A DNA stretch of 64,000 bases from Elmis aenea (taxonomy: Eukaryota > Arthropoda > Insecta > Coleoptera > Elmidae), in NCBI GenBank assembly GCA_947652605.1, contig OX393582.1:14470544-14534543 (forward strand). Direction: 5' to 3'. The position numbers and the translations under genes were made by a program. Position 1 is the stretch's first letter, and each line of letters opens with the position of its first letter. The notes under the pieces are model-generated. The model saw nothing but the letters and a program-made list of their open reading frames with translations. It had not been told where the DNA came from and did no database searches. This document shows, in pieces, positions 1-12,500 of this stretch.

Positions 1-526
1 GTTCTATTCCCAAAACTCATACTTTTCGAGATATTCGACTTTTTTTTTCTAATCGTTATTAAAGCAAATAGGATGCCGTGGAAATCAAAAAAGCTGACTG
101 TTCACTTCACTAACATCAAAAACTTGTCATTTATTTCTTGAATTATAGCATTTCCACAATTAATTGAGGCGTTGTTTGCATAAACAACACTTGTCAATTA
201 TTTTTCAAATCTTGGATCACACTTTCAATGGATAATTGGCGCTATATCCGACATCCCTTATGCAAAATAATTCTGTAATGTGACTCACCCTGTATATTTA
301 AAAATATTTTTATCGTGTTCGGAAGAAAAAACTGTATGAAATAGCGTTTGAATCAACTTTTTAACTCAAACCGTTTAGCCACAATCGACCGATCCGCCAC
401 TAATGACTCACCCTGTACTTTACTTATTTAAAATATAAGTTGGTGAAAATTTTCGGGTTAGTTTACAACCAAAACAGCGAAAATTCACTGAGAATGTAAG
501 GGTTAATATTAACATTATTTTCTTAG

Positions 527-728
527 CAAAAAAAAAACTGTTCACATGAATCTTTTTACCTTGATTTCTGAAAAAAACTTCCATGGATCAGAAGGAGGTG
601 AGGAATCTTGTATTGAAACTGGAGATGCATCTATGCTAGCAGATCGTTTCCCAATCCGAGATAAATATGACCGACGAGGACTATTTTCTAGTTCACTTGC
701 ACCTAACACATGCTTAGTGTTTCAATGA
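527..728 (+). CDS. Possible 3'-terminal coding exon of a gene entering from the left
   Basis: An open frame runs to a stop at 726-728. It is preceded by a pyrimidine-rich acceptor (TTTTCTTAG, AG at 525-526) and followed by AATAAA at 743-748. The last 40 or so residues are varied and polar (contains FPIRDKYDRRG and ends PNTCLVFQ), unlike the Lys/Asn/Ile/Phe-rich chance frames around it. I do not recognise the protein. The arrangement of acceptor, open frame, stop and poly(A) signal would fit the last exon of a + strand gene whose other exons lie left of the window. It could also be a chance open frame inside a decayed repeat, so this is tentative. Confidence 0.3.
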
Positions 729-1365
729 GATTAAAACATTACAATAAAAAAGTAGCGATAATTAACTTTTCTGTTTCTACTTCAAAATTAAAATGCTTCA
801 AAAACATACGTAATACCATTGCTACAATACATTGAATACCTTCGTAGTTGATTATTATGGAAGGTCTTAATATAATGCGACTGAATAATAGTCTTTAAAA
901 GAGTCCATTGTTTTGGATCCATAAATAACACCAAACAGAAATGCCCCCAACAATGATACTTAAACATTAACAACTACATTTTAATTCAAAGTTGGAAAAA
1001 CATTAAACTTTTAAGGTAGCATTACGCAAATCGATTTGCAACTCTTAACAGCCAGGACTACCCTCGAGGTGGTTGAAGTCGCGGGCAAATATTTTTTTGC
1101 AGCTCTATAAAGTATATTTTATCCAAAATTATTTAGTTTCGTCAACAAAAAATAATTCTGCATGTTTAATTTTTATTTTAAACATTTTTTATGCCTATTA
1201 TGAGGGGAATCCTAAAAAGGGGGCCTTGTTCGAGTCAAATACTAAAACTAATATGGCAGTGTATACGTTGTATCAGTGTTTTTCAACCTGTGTGCCACGA
1301 GCATTCTCCAGATCTGTCACGGAAAATTAAATTTTAAAAAACTGGTTTTTGCAACGAAGCTATGT

Positions 1366-2323
1366 TTGAGATTCAATTTTAAACATGGGGATCTCGCTTA
1401 TTATAATTGCTAGAGTATAGATTTAAACTTGGCAAAGTTGCTAAATTTGGTGTTTATTAATAATCTAAAAAGAAATCTTGAAAATCGTCTATAACACCTT
1501 TGGAGTATGAAATATTTTGAATTTGTTAAACATTGCCTAAGCCAGTGGTTCTTAAACTTTTTCCTTCACGACTCACTTTTTCAATTCAACAAACTATTCC
1601 GACCAACACAATATTATAACTTTAAAGTTATAATATAATAATCAATCACCTTTATTAATCTCATAATTTAATGAAAAATGAAACACATATTAACACAAAA
1701 ATTATATATTTTTCAAAATCAAATTAAGTTTAGTATTTGTTGCGACCCACTTTGGATTGCGACCCATACTTTAACAACCACTGGCCTAAGTAACTATTTA
1801 AGCCGAATCGCATGGTAATCACCATTTTCTTCTAGGTCGATTCATTTTTGTTTTAAGACAACCAATTTTATTTTTCCTTTGGGTGCAATTTTTGCCATTT
1901 ATCAATATAAAAGTAAAATATCAGGTGTGAAACATCAATGAATTTAAAAAAAAAATCTATTCGATTCAATAAATAAAGAAAATTGTGGCTGTAAGGAAAA
2001 ATAAAGTTGGTCGTCATGAAACAAAAACGAATCGACCAGAAAAAAAAAAATTGTGATTACCTTTCGATTCGGCTTAAAAAGTTGCTTCGGCAATGTTTTT
2101 ACAGAATGAAAATATTTCATACTCCAAACGAATTATAGACGATTTCCAAACATCGTATATCCAGGTTTTACCTAATTTTTTTGGATACCGCTTAAGGTAT
2201 TTCCAATTTCTCTTCGGATCATTCATGAGCAACGAATTTTGCAGCTTTGCCAAATTTAAACCTATACTCGAGCTATTATAATAAGCGAGATCCTCATGCT
2301 TAAGCACGATTTTAAACACTCTG
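1366..2323. mobile_element. Family A hairpin MITE, diverged copy (A3)
   Basis: The left arm from about 1380 (CATGGGGATCTCGC) pairs with the right arm ending about 2323 (GCGAGATCCTCATG followed by CACTCTG-TA). The internal sequence matches the other family A copies at 12764-14366 and 41195-42712. The left terminus is eroded. A hAT MITE (1543-1783) sits inside the left arm. Confidence 0.7.
1543..1783. mobile_element. hAT-type MITE nested in the family A element
   Basis: Ends are CAGTGGTTCTTAAAC and an inverted counterpart ending CCACTG. The flanking 8-mers are GCCTAAGC (1535-1542) and GCCTAAGT (1784-1791), an 8-bp target duplication with one change. Removing the element restores the family A sequence seen elsewhere in the window. 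Confidence 0.8.
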
Positions 2324-3698
2324 TATATAGTGTGCCGTGAAATTTTAGCGTTGTTAAAGAGAGAGAAGGTTGAAAAATGCTGTTATATCAACGTTATCAA
2401 ATCCTATGATAAAATAAAACCACACACCAGATAATCACACACAAACGACCAGCTTTTATTCCATACAGAATTCGTGACACAAACTATAAACACGATTCTG
2501 ATTATTTTTATTGCCCAAACTATTAAAAATACAATTTGGACTAAATAGAACAGTAGTCTTTATTTGGTGTTCTTATTTCAATAGCTTACTAGGTGTATTA
2601 AAAAACTAAAATATCCAAAATTATTTTAATTGTTTTAACTCTTCTATTTACAGTAAAATAAAATTTTTAAAGAAAAGTTTATAAAAAATGTATGTGCAAA
2701 AATTAAAAGTTTGGATATTACAAATTATTTTTCTCTACTCACAATCAGTAGTTTATATCTTGCTTTCACATATATGTTAAACAATATAAAATGCAGAACA
2801 ACAAATTTTGATTTTACAAGAGAGCATATAGAGTTGACAAAGAAACTGTTGTTTGAAAATATGAAAAAATTACACAGGAATTATTAAAAAAAGAAAAGTA
2901 TGACATGCATTTATATAAATTTAAGGAAGGAAGCAAAAAAATAAAAAACATAAATAACCCTATCTTTGGTAATCACATCACAAAAGTTATTTTAAAATGA
3001 TTATTGCACATTTGACTTTAATACTATAACAATTTTTCACTAAGCATTCCAAATTAGTAAATCAGATATATCAAAAATTTAAAAAAGTTAATTGTCTTGG
3101 AATCCGATAGAAAATTCAACTTAATATATTATATTATTTAAATTTTTTTTAAATATTTTGTATGTAAAACTGTTAAAAAAAAATGTTAATGTTAGTTTTT
3201 AAATCATATCTTATTAACAAAGAATTGAAAAACAAAAAACTCTAATAAAATAGGCTACCAAATCGACCAACTTTTTTTCATTTAACTGACCATTATTATG
3301 CAGCAGCAAGGTAATTAATTATTAACACACTGTATAAAAATTATATGGCTGCATTACTTCAAAATCAATACTCATGAAATGACCAATACAGAATGATTTG
3401 ACAAACATCTAACAAAAGTCTTTTTGAAACTCTTACTAATCATGTGATATCACATTAAAAAACTCTGAACAATACACTAGATATTTAAAAAAATTGCTTA
3501 TTCACAAAACAGATATACATTTATACTTTGTGAATCATTTACAGTGATACAACCAATCTCAACTTTTACATCTGTACAAAACACCCACTGAATATAGTTT
3601 AGTTTGGCCACCTGCAATTTTCTCATGTGTCTGCATCGTCACCCCAAACATATATTGGGTTTATATTTTAAGATTTAAAAAAAACATTTTAGTACCAC
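2324..3698. other. AT-rich non-coding stretch
   Basis: No open frame, repeat pair or RNA gene was recognised. On the minus strand there is an AATAAA near 2460, so part of this could be 3' UTR of a minus-strand gene, but nothing else supports that. Confidence 0.5.
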
Positions 3699-4201
3699 CA
3701 GGGCATGAAACCGGTTTAAACCAGTTTAAAAAACCGGTTAACCGTTATTTTTTGTCAGAAAAAGTGATTTTTAACCAAAACCGAAATCGTTATTTTTAAA
3801 GGCAAAAAAAACGGTAAACTTTAACCAAAATAATAAAAAACCGGTTTTTTTAACATCTTTTTTTAATAAAAATTACGATGAAAAATACAAAATCTGTATT
3901 ACATGCGATTAGTTTACCAGAAGTCATTACTGAACGCTTGATTGTACATTTATTATAAAATTATAAATAAACAATATCTTTTCATACTTTGCATTCCTGA
4001 TCTAAATAATTTTAAAAACCGGGTTATTTAAGCGGTTAATTTAACCGGTTTTTTAAACCGGTTTATAATTTAAATCGAGTTTTTACACTAAACCGGTTTT
4101 TTATACGAATAAAACCGGTTTTTCAACAAAAACCGTTATAAAAATAAAGTTCTCGATTTCGGTTAACCGTTAACCAAATTTTTTTTCGGTTTCGAGCCCT
4201 G
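3699..4201. mobile_element. hAT-type MITE built from AACCGGTT-like repeats
   Basis: Termini are CAGGGCATGAAACCG and CGGTTTCGAGCCCTG. The flanking 8-mers are AGTACCAC (3691-3698) and AATACCAC (4202-4209), one mismatch. The interior repeats the self-complementary motif AACCGGTT and variants many times in both halves, around an AT-rich centre. Confidence 0.8.
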
Positions 4202-4522
4202 AATACCACTATATTATTTTACATACCCTTAAAAAAATTCTTGGATAAAATTGGTTTTTACTTTTTACAGATCACAGTACACTCCATAAAAAAATTAATT
4301 TGTGTTAAAAACATTATTTAAGGTTTCAAAAAAATTATGAAAAATGTGGTTGTATGAATATTGTTTTCTCTTTTCAACAATGTAAAAAAAAAAACGTTTA
4401 TATTGAAATAACAAAATTACAGCTATTTCTGATAAAATCATAATTGACATATAAATATAGATTCATCCACTTACTCGGGTTTTTTGTTCATATAACATTT
4501 CTAAAATTTCTTTTGTCTAAAT

Positions 4523-4714
4523 CAGCGGTCCTGAACTAGTGGTACTTTATAGACAGAAGTAAATGGTACGCGAAATATACAGTAGTTATGCTAGATTGCT
4601 CATTCATTACAACTTAATATGTCGCGAGAGATTAATTTTTATATATGGTGGTGGTATCAAAATGTTCAAGTTTTGCTTTAGATGGTACGCGGTAAATAAA
4701 GGATTAAATCGCTG
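4523..4714. mobile_element. hAT-type MITE, 192 bp
   Basis: The element starts CAGCGGTCCTGAAC and ends AAATCGCTG. It is flanked by a perfect 8-bp target duplication GTCTAAAT (4515-4522 and 4715-4722). Confidence 0.8.
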
Positions 4715-4722
4715 GTCTAAAT

Positions 4723-5590
4723 AAACAGAAACTAAAAGAAAAAGGGTGAACCTGAATTTGTTTTCAACCTGTATAATCATTATACAGGTACTGTGGGCAT
4801 ATTATTAAACATAATTAATCTTTTTTAATTTTAAGTTTTTTTGGAACAACCTGAGCCTGGGTTTCCTATTCTTACTGCCTCAAGCAAGCTCTGATTATGC
4901 TGTTCAACAATGTTAATACTCAATAATAAATGATAAAATATTTATCAATTACTATTGCACACACAAAAGTATTAATTCTACTGATAAAAACTGTGTCAAT
5001 TATTGTAGCAACTTTTGAATTATCATTATCATTATTTTTCATAAACATGTCCAAGAAATAAAAACAATCAAATTAAATATTTTTCTACTATACAACATAT
5101 TAACGACTACATTTCCATATGTTTATCAATAACTGAATTAATTTACCTACACAAATATTTCATTTAATATGACATACATATACTATTTACTTATCAGCTG
5201 ACCATTAGTAAATAGATAAACATAACGAAATTAACTAATTTTGTGGTTCTGTACAAACATCGAGGGATACATTCCAAATACACAAATCAATAAAACAATT
5301 TGTGATAACATGAAATGATAAAATGATATGAAGCATAGCCACACGTGTCCAACAAATAAACAACTGTGCTTACAAAGTTATTAAATAATTGATTTCTATT
5401 TCTTACATAAGCATTTAATGATCTGCTAAATAAATGAAGGACATTTAATATTTAAATTACCATAATTAAGTGCTTTCCCATATTTACAATATGATATAAT
5501 GATGAAATATGTTACAGCAAAATTGTACTATTTTTTTCCACCATAAAGAGTTAGGAGTAAGTTCCGGAACCGTTGATTATATTAAATTAA
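4723..5590. other. AT-rich non-coding stretch
   Basis: No coding, RNA or repeat structure was recognised here. Confidence 0.5.
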
Positions 5591-6405
5591 TTTCAAACCT
5601 TTTTTTTTAATTTGGCTTGAATATTATGGTAAAAACAAAAAATGTCTTGATAATATTGTCAATTTTTTGCATTACCGATTTAGCAGGAAATTACTCCAAC
5701 TTAATTTTTTTAAATCAAACATCCTGTATATTTTTACATTTTCAGATGCCGAATAAAAAAATACATTCAGAAACATCATCATCAAGAGTTTTATTTTAAA
5801 ATAGAGTTAATAAATTAATTGAAAAAAAAAACTAACGCAAAATCAAGATACATTTAACTACTGTCAGTTTTTTGTCAAATCTTATTGATTTTGAAGATGC
5901 GTGGGTTTGGTGACCAACAACGCTTTTATGAACAATAAAATTTGACAACAAACTGACAGTAGTTACATGTAAAGTCTGTCCAGCGAGTAAAGAGGGCTAT
6001 CGGATTAGGGCAGTAAGACGGCAACGAAATACATACATGCATTCTGTCTTTTTCTGTGTCATCGAGTTCTAAGCACATAAACACGAAACATACCGCTTAG
6101 GTACTTAAATTTATGCATTAGTCAGTTAATCCGATAGCCCTCTTTACTCGCTGGACAGACTATATCTTGATTTTGTGTTAGTTTTTTAATTTACTTATAA
6201 ACTTTATTTTAAAATAAATCACTTTATATTGGTGCTTCTAAACGTATTTTTTTGTTCTGCATCCAAAAATGTAAAAATATACAGGATGTTCCCATTCAAA
6301 AAAAATTGAGTTAGGGTAATTTTTTGCTAAACCGGAAATGCAAAAAAATTGAAAATATCAACAATAAATTCTTTGTTTTTGGCCATATATAAAAAAAGGT
6401 TTGAA
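5591..6405. mobile_element. Family D foldback element with nested palindromes
   Basis: The whole 815-bp unit is an imperfect palindrome. TTTCAAACC at 5591 pairs with GGTTTGAAA at 6398. CATCCTGTATATTTTTACAT near 5721 pairs with ATGTAAAAATATACAGGATG near 6269. AACTAACGCAAAATCAAGAT (5832) pairs with its complement ending about 6183, and ACTACTGTCAGTTT (5859) pairs with its complement at 5951. The right arm is interrupted by a second small hairpin (5972-6162). Confidence 0.75.
5972..6162. mobile_element. 191-bp hairpin MITE inserted in family D, TA target
   Basis: Termini AGTCTGTCCAGCGAGTAAAG and its exact complement form a TIR of about 35 bp running through CTATCGGATTA. Comparison with the uninterrupted left arm of family D gives the empty site (ATGTA/TCTTG) and a TA target duplication. 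Confidence 0.75.
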
Positions 6406-6592
6406 AACAACTAAGGCAATTAACCGTTCCGGGACTTTCTCCTCACGTCGTATATCTACATTTTTAAACAAACTACAAAATATAATTACACTGAACGTAA
6501 AAATTGCGGTTATTACTAACTCTACTGCTTTCTTAACGTTTATATTTTTATACATTCAATTTATTAACTAAATGAATAAAACAATTGTATTA

Positions 6593-7437
6593 CTAACTTG
6601 TGAATCCTTTATCGCTAATGGGTTTACCAGAAGATTCATTATCACTGTGATACAATTCTTCTATTTCTTCGGTATTGGCATGAAAATGTATGGCTATTGA
6701 TGGAACAGAAGTTGTTACTGGTTTACCTAATAACAAAGCAAAATTTTTAAAAACCGGTTAATAAACTTAAAAAATTATGAAAGAAGTTACATACACATAA
6801 AAAACACATGACAAGCTGACTAATTGTTTTTCTATAAATTGCAGCTCTTCCTAATGTTGAACTTGGATACATTGATCTTTAAAATTAACTTTGAATAACA
6901 TCAATCAATATATTACTTTTTAATTATAGTATTACATGTTATAATCACACACAGCCTTGGTATATGGTTACAGACAATGAATTTACATCGAAAAACAAAA
7001 TAAGATACTTGTCACTTTTTGGTATTTATTTAAGATTGATAAGTGAACATTGGTGAATAAATGTAATTACTTTATCTCAAGAAAGACAATCAGCACTTTA
7101 ACATATGGGAAATATTTAAAAATAAATTAAAGCCCAGTTCCTTGTAAGTCATGGTGCAAAACGAAGTTGAAAGCAATATGTGCAAAACATATAAGAGACG
7201 TAACACACTAGACAGATACCTTTTACCTTTTATCATCCCTAGAGTTATTTTACCACCATCCCTTCTATTTCTCATATTTGTTAATATTAGACTAGACAGT
7301 TAGCACAACTAACAAGCAGGATCTTAAAGCAAGGAACGGTCAAACACACACTCTAGAAGAAAAGCGAATGTTAAAAGTACCATTAAGAACTTAATAACGT
7401 TATAAAGTTTTTTCTTACCTTTAGAATGTTCCATCAT
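6593..7437 (-). CDS. Small two-exon gene, unknown function
   Basis: Read on the minus strand. Exon 1 (7437-7419) starts ATGATGGAACATTCTAAAG and ends at a good donor (G|GTAAGAAA). Exon 2 (6726-6593) follows TTGTTATTAG. The frames join exactly (AAA-G/GT-AAA) to give a 50-residue product, MMEHSKGKPVTTSVPS followed by an acidic stretch with EEIEELYHSDNESSGK and ending GFTS-stop. The codon and residue mix looks coding. No domain, signal peptide or membrane segment is visible in the 50 residues. An alternative is that GTTAGT just before the stop is a donor and the protein continues leftward. A 65-residue frame at 6555-6358 has one hydrophobic segment, but an in-frame stop and a 30-nt gap make direct joining unlikely. 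I do not recognise the family. Confidence 0.4.
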
Positions 7438-8372
7438 TTTTATTTATTCAGTCAGTTGAATTACATTCATGTCAACGCAATGTTTCTCTAGATTTACTTG
7501 AAATGCAATTCAATAAAGCTAACTAAACTGCAACATATACATAAATATACTAACAAAGTACCTTTGTTTTATTACATTCCACACTACACAAAAGATTTTG
7601 GAAATTGTTGTCACTCTGTCAAAAATATCTACATGACTTGTCAGTGGTAGGGATTGCAACATTGCCAAACTAAAAATATGCAGTAAAGTTGTGTTTGTTA
7701 TGCCATGCACGTCTGGTAGGTATGGTACATTTTTTAGGCTCGATTGCTTAAAGCAACACGTGTTAAAATACAAGTTAAAACCTAAAACTAGACAATTTCA
7801 GCGCCAACTATGCTGCGATTTTGCCTACTTCTGGGGCTAACGTACTTTAATCCCGGGTTCAACTTTTATGCAATCGGGCCATGGGGAGATTAAAGTTTAA
7901 GTTTTAACTTTAAAACTTTTCACACGTGACTGTTCGCGGAATTTTAGTATTACATACTTAATCTTAATAGTATAACTACAAAGCCACCCCTACTCGCTAT
8001 CTTTTAACTACTAAATGTTAAATTAATCTGGATATAAAAATATTCTAGTGTTTGATGTTAAAACACATACAAACAACTAATAATTGATAAGAATTTTGTA
8101 CACTATTCCACTGACAAACCAAATACCTTATCCTTATACCCATTTGTACCTTATCCACATTATTTCTTCATAACAAAGCCAGAAATCATTAAATTAAGCT
8201 TTTTTTTTAAACTGTTTAGGTTTAAAAAAGAAAGGCATAGAATTCAAACAAACACTTCCAAAATAACTTAAAATAAATACAATAATATTTTATATTAAAT
8301 TTATTACAGAACTGTTAAAAATGATACAAAAACGGCAATGAAAAGCAACTCTAAAACATATATAATGATAAT
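7438..8372. other. Intergenic stretch between two minus-strand genes
   Basis: It holds the presumed promoter of the small minus-strand gene and the 3' flank of the RpL17-like gene. The open frame at 7773-7519 lacks any recognisable feature and is treated as chance. Confidence 0.5.
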
Positions 8373-9027
8373 TTAATTTTCTTTTTCAGAAAGAACAATA
8401 TCAAAATGACAGTAATGACCCATATAAGGTGTAATGCGACCGTGGGCCCGAAAAGTACGTCTGCGATTTAATGGAGCTGGATTTACTTGTACATGTAAAA
8501 TAAACAGAGATTCACAATCCAAGCCTTTATATTCAGCGTTGCTTATGGCATTACGTAGTAATTCCAATAAAAATTTTGCTGATTTTACTGGCCAGCGACC
8601 CTAAAAATATACTATGTCACACCTTCAATTTAAAATTGGGACAACTGCATCAAAATTTACTAAAAAAGCTTTGGTTTATTGTTTTTTTTAAACATTTTTA
8701 GACCACTAACATTTTCAAGTTTTTAAGATAGTTATTAAGTTGCTGCTTTCAAAATTTACAATAAATTATAATCCAATGTACCTGAGTTGTCTTGAAAGCT
8801 TTCGCTTGAGCACAACGTCCAACTCCACGATTATATTTCGTAAAGGGCACACATTCTTTATGGGCAATAACATTTTTCAAATAAGCTGTAGCTCTTTGAA
8901 TAGTCATGCCTCGTATAACATTTGCAGTTTGCAAAGTGTTTTTAAAATGTACTGCCATGCTTGAAGCCTTGGCACGGCACGTGTTTTGCTTTTCTTCTGT
9001 GTAAGAATATCCAGAATTTTTACCCAT
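8373..9027 (-). CDS. RpL17: 60S ribosomal protein L17-like (uL22 family)
   Basis: Two coding exons: 9027-8782 (82 codons) and 8600-8373 (75 codons plus stop), 157 aa. The intron is phase 0 with donor CAG|GTACAT and acceptor TTTTTAG|GG. Family hallmarks: VHFKNT near residue 26, [11 protein letters not shown] with TTQ|GRWP across the junction, [16 protein letters not shown] and PYM. uL22 binds domains of the large-subunit rRNA and lines the peptide exit tunnel. A non-coding first exon (about 9164-9087) is likely: it starts CTTTTTTT like a TOP mRNA and ends at GTAAGT, with acceptor TTTTAG three bases before the ATG. Oddities: residues normally invariant differ (KYNRGVG rather than YNGGVG), and the protein stops at SEKEN, about 27-30 residues short of the usual lysine-rich tail. 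It may be a diverged paralogue rather than the main gene. Confidence 0.85.
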
Positions 9028-9030
9028 ATT

Positions 9031-9525
9031 CTAAAATACCATGAATTAACTAATGACTAATACAATTAATTTAGTGCTTTACTTACTATATTGTATTTTT
9101 TACGTTTCCTGGCAGTTACCCAACTAATCGCTAAGCCACTTATTCAACAGATTAATAAAAAAAGCACGGCGCCTTTGAAAAAAATTATGATACAACAGCG
9201 ACACCTTTAAATAAAAATCGCATTAAATAATTAAGCTACCGGTGGCATAGTGTTAGGCACTATCGTTACACTTAGGGTGTTTTCTGAAAGTGTTGGTACT
9301 CACGTGTCATCGCAGTAATGTCAAATTGTTAGTTGACCGGTGGATGATAAGCAGTTTTTTATTTTAAAACTGTGTGTGACTTATTGATTGCTCAATTCTT
9401 TTTCTCTTATTTAGTTTTTATTTTACAAAGCAGGTTTGTTCAGATTGTACTGCAAGTTTCTGTAAATAATATTAAACTATAGGTTACTTCATTGTTACAA
9501 CGTTTATGTATGATTTTTAGCCAAA
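9031..9525. promoter_or_regulatory. Shared divergent promoter of RpL17-like and PSMD12
   Basis: The two genes point away from each other. A TOP-like start for the minus gene lies near 9164 and the PSMD12 ATG is at 9526, leaving about 350 bp for both promoters and 5' UTRs. A canonical E-box CACGTG occurs at 9301-9306. No TATA box is convincing in this AT-rich setting. Confidence 0.55.
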
Positions 9526-12500
9526 ATGGAAAATATAGCCACAGATTCTGGCAAAATTGTGAAGATGGAGGTGGATTATAGCTCTACATGTGATGATAAG
9601 ATCCCTGAATGTAAGAAATTAGCTGTGTCCGGAAAGTTACACGATGCGCTAGATGCCCTGTTGGCATTAGAAAAACAAACCAGAACTGGAGCTGATATGG
9701 TATCTACTGGTCGTGTATTGGTTGCTATTGTACAAATATGCCGTGAGGCTAACAATTGGGGTGCACTTAATGAACATATTATGTTATTATCTAAACGAAG
9801 ATCTCAGTTAAAACAAGCAGTTGCTAAAATGGTTCAAGAATGTTGTGAATACGTTGATCAGACTCCAGACAAAGACACAAAGATTAAATTAATTGATACA
9901 TTAAGGTAAATAACCATTCTATGTTGGGTATGTTAGGGTTTTACCATTTTCTAGTTTATTTAACATTTAGCTGAAATTCTTTGTGCACATTATGTCACAA
10001 CCCTCCTCTAATATTTGTAGCACATGATGACATAAAATTTATAAGTAAGGTACATTTTGGACTTAAACTGAACGGTGATTGCATTTAAAAATATTGGAAA
10101 TGTATTATCATTTGCATTTTAAAATACTGTGAAGTTTTAAGTCAATCTATAGCACAAAAGTATGTTGTATAATTTTTTGGGAGGGACGTTATGCTTGAAA
10201 TTATTATGTGGCAACTGCAATGTATGATTTGTAATTTTGCAGACAAGTAACGGAAGGTAAAATCTATGTTGAAGTAGAACGTGCAAGGTTGACACATAAG
10301 TTGGCAAAAATTCGTGAAGATGAAGGTGATATTACAGAAGCTGCCAATATAATACAAGAACTGCAAGTAGAAACTTACGGGTCTATGGAAAAACGAGAAA
10401 AAGTAGAGTTAATTCTCGAACAAATGAGATTATGCCTTGCGAAGCAGGATTATATTCGCACACAGATTATGTCGAAAAAGATTAATACAAAATTCTTTGA
10501 AGACGAAGAAGCACAGGTACTTTTTTATTTCTATTGCATCAGTAAAATGTTAATGCGTTTTTTTTTTAAGGATTTGAAGTTGAAATATTATCGATTAATG
10601 ATGGAATTAGATGAACATGAGGGGTCATTTCTGGCAACGTGTAAACATTACAGAGCAGTATTAAATACTTCGTCCATCCAAGCAGTCACCGAAGATCGTC
10701 AAGCTGCAGCACAAGCAGTCGTACTTTATCTCATTTTGGCTCAGCATGACAATGAACAGGTAAAAATAACGTTGCAGTTTTTTATTTTTTTTATAACTTG
10801 CAGCTGGAACTGAGGTAATGTGGATATTAATTAAAACTTTTTGTTTTCTAGGCCGATCTAACTCATCGCGTACTAGCTGATAAGTCGTTGGAAGAAATTC
10901 CCCTTTTTAAACAGCTTCTTAAGTTATTTACTACTCCAGAGCTCATTAAATGGTCAGGACTGTGCGAAGTGTATGAGGTTCCACTTAAAGCCACTCCTGT
11001 ATTTGATGGAAATGAGTTGGCTAAGCAACGATGGAAAGATCTAAGGTAAAGCTTGATGGAATGTTTAATATATCATGAGTCCCCAATTAGAACCCAATGC
11101 ATATCAAAATAAATCAATAAATAAAGTGTCTATTTTTGTTTCCAGTCATAAAACCCATAAATTTTTAAAGAGAAAAGACTATTCAATAGTGTCAAAGCCA
11201 CCTTTGCTTTTTTGTTTTGTTTTGTTAAAAATGCGACTGTCATTTATTTCAAAATCTAACCAGTGTTAATACAATGAAATGTCTCCATTTTACACTACAT
11301 CAGTGTTTCTCGACCTTATTTTTATTTGTGGCCCCCCCTTTATATATCAAATTTTATTGCGCCCCACTTTTCCATGTCAATTTTCATTGTTTTTATTTCT
11401 CAACCGTCCTTTGACTGAGCGCATATTTTTAAAATATGTATTTTTGATTAAACCTTTATTTTGTTAATATAAACTTGAAAATACATTGAAATTCGGAACA
11501 CTAGCTATTAGGCTCATTATGAACCTATCATGTGTGACTGCTGTCATTTTCATTACGTGTTTTATGCTATTGTTTTTTTGTTATTTTAATAAATAGTTTT
11601 CCCTTCGATTTCCACTTTTTTTTTGCCCCTCTTTGGGTAATATGCGCCTAGGAGGCTCGCCCCACAGGGTGAGAAACTGCACTACATAAAAATATCTAAA
11701 AAAAAAAATATAATCAAAAAGTGAATCCGCAGTGGTTTCCAAGCTGTGGGGCGCGCCCCCCCTAGGGGGGCGCACAGCTATTACCAAAATATCATTTTTG
11801 AATAGAAACAAACAAAAAGAACTTTATTTATACAGAATATGGTATATTGTTTTGTAGCCCATTAAATAATTATTATATCAGAACAGTATTTATGAAATTA
11901 GATTGTTAGGAAAAGTGAGGGGGGGCGCAAAAAAAAAATTAAAAGGGGAAGAGGTACTAAAAGGTTGGAAACCACTGAGAATGTATCAATTACCACAGCA
12001 AAGCTATTCACTTTTGCATCCATATCTTGTATATGTGGACTATTAAAAAAAATATATATATGTTGCTGAATAGCATTCTAAAATTGGAACATTTTATTTA
12101 ATTTTATCTCCTACTGTTTACAAGATATCAGTGTAAAAAGTGTCGTAAGAGGGTGATTAACTTTTTTTTTTTTAACCCTCTACTGCGCCAATTTTTTGTT
12201 TTTTGTAAAAAAAAAATGCATATGAAATTTTGTGTGGAATTTGAAAAAAATTAATTGTTGATAATTTGTTAATTATTGTTAATTATTATAGTAATGCACA
12301 TGTGCAACTTAAAATATGAAATGATGCATATTTACATACTCGTGTCTTTTTTTGTTGCGAAAATTGTAAAACGATTTAATTTATTGATGAAACGTTTTAA
12401 ACAATTTTTTCCACCATTGAAACGGCTGTACTACATTTTTCGCAAATAACTTGAGTAAAGCCTTTTCATTTTGGTAGTTTACACCGAAGACGATTATTGT

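Noticed and set aside
7846..7885. tRNA-like T-arm (CCCGGGTTCAACTT)
   Set aside because: No acceptor stem, D-arm or anticodon stem could be placed around it on either strand.
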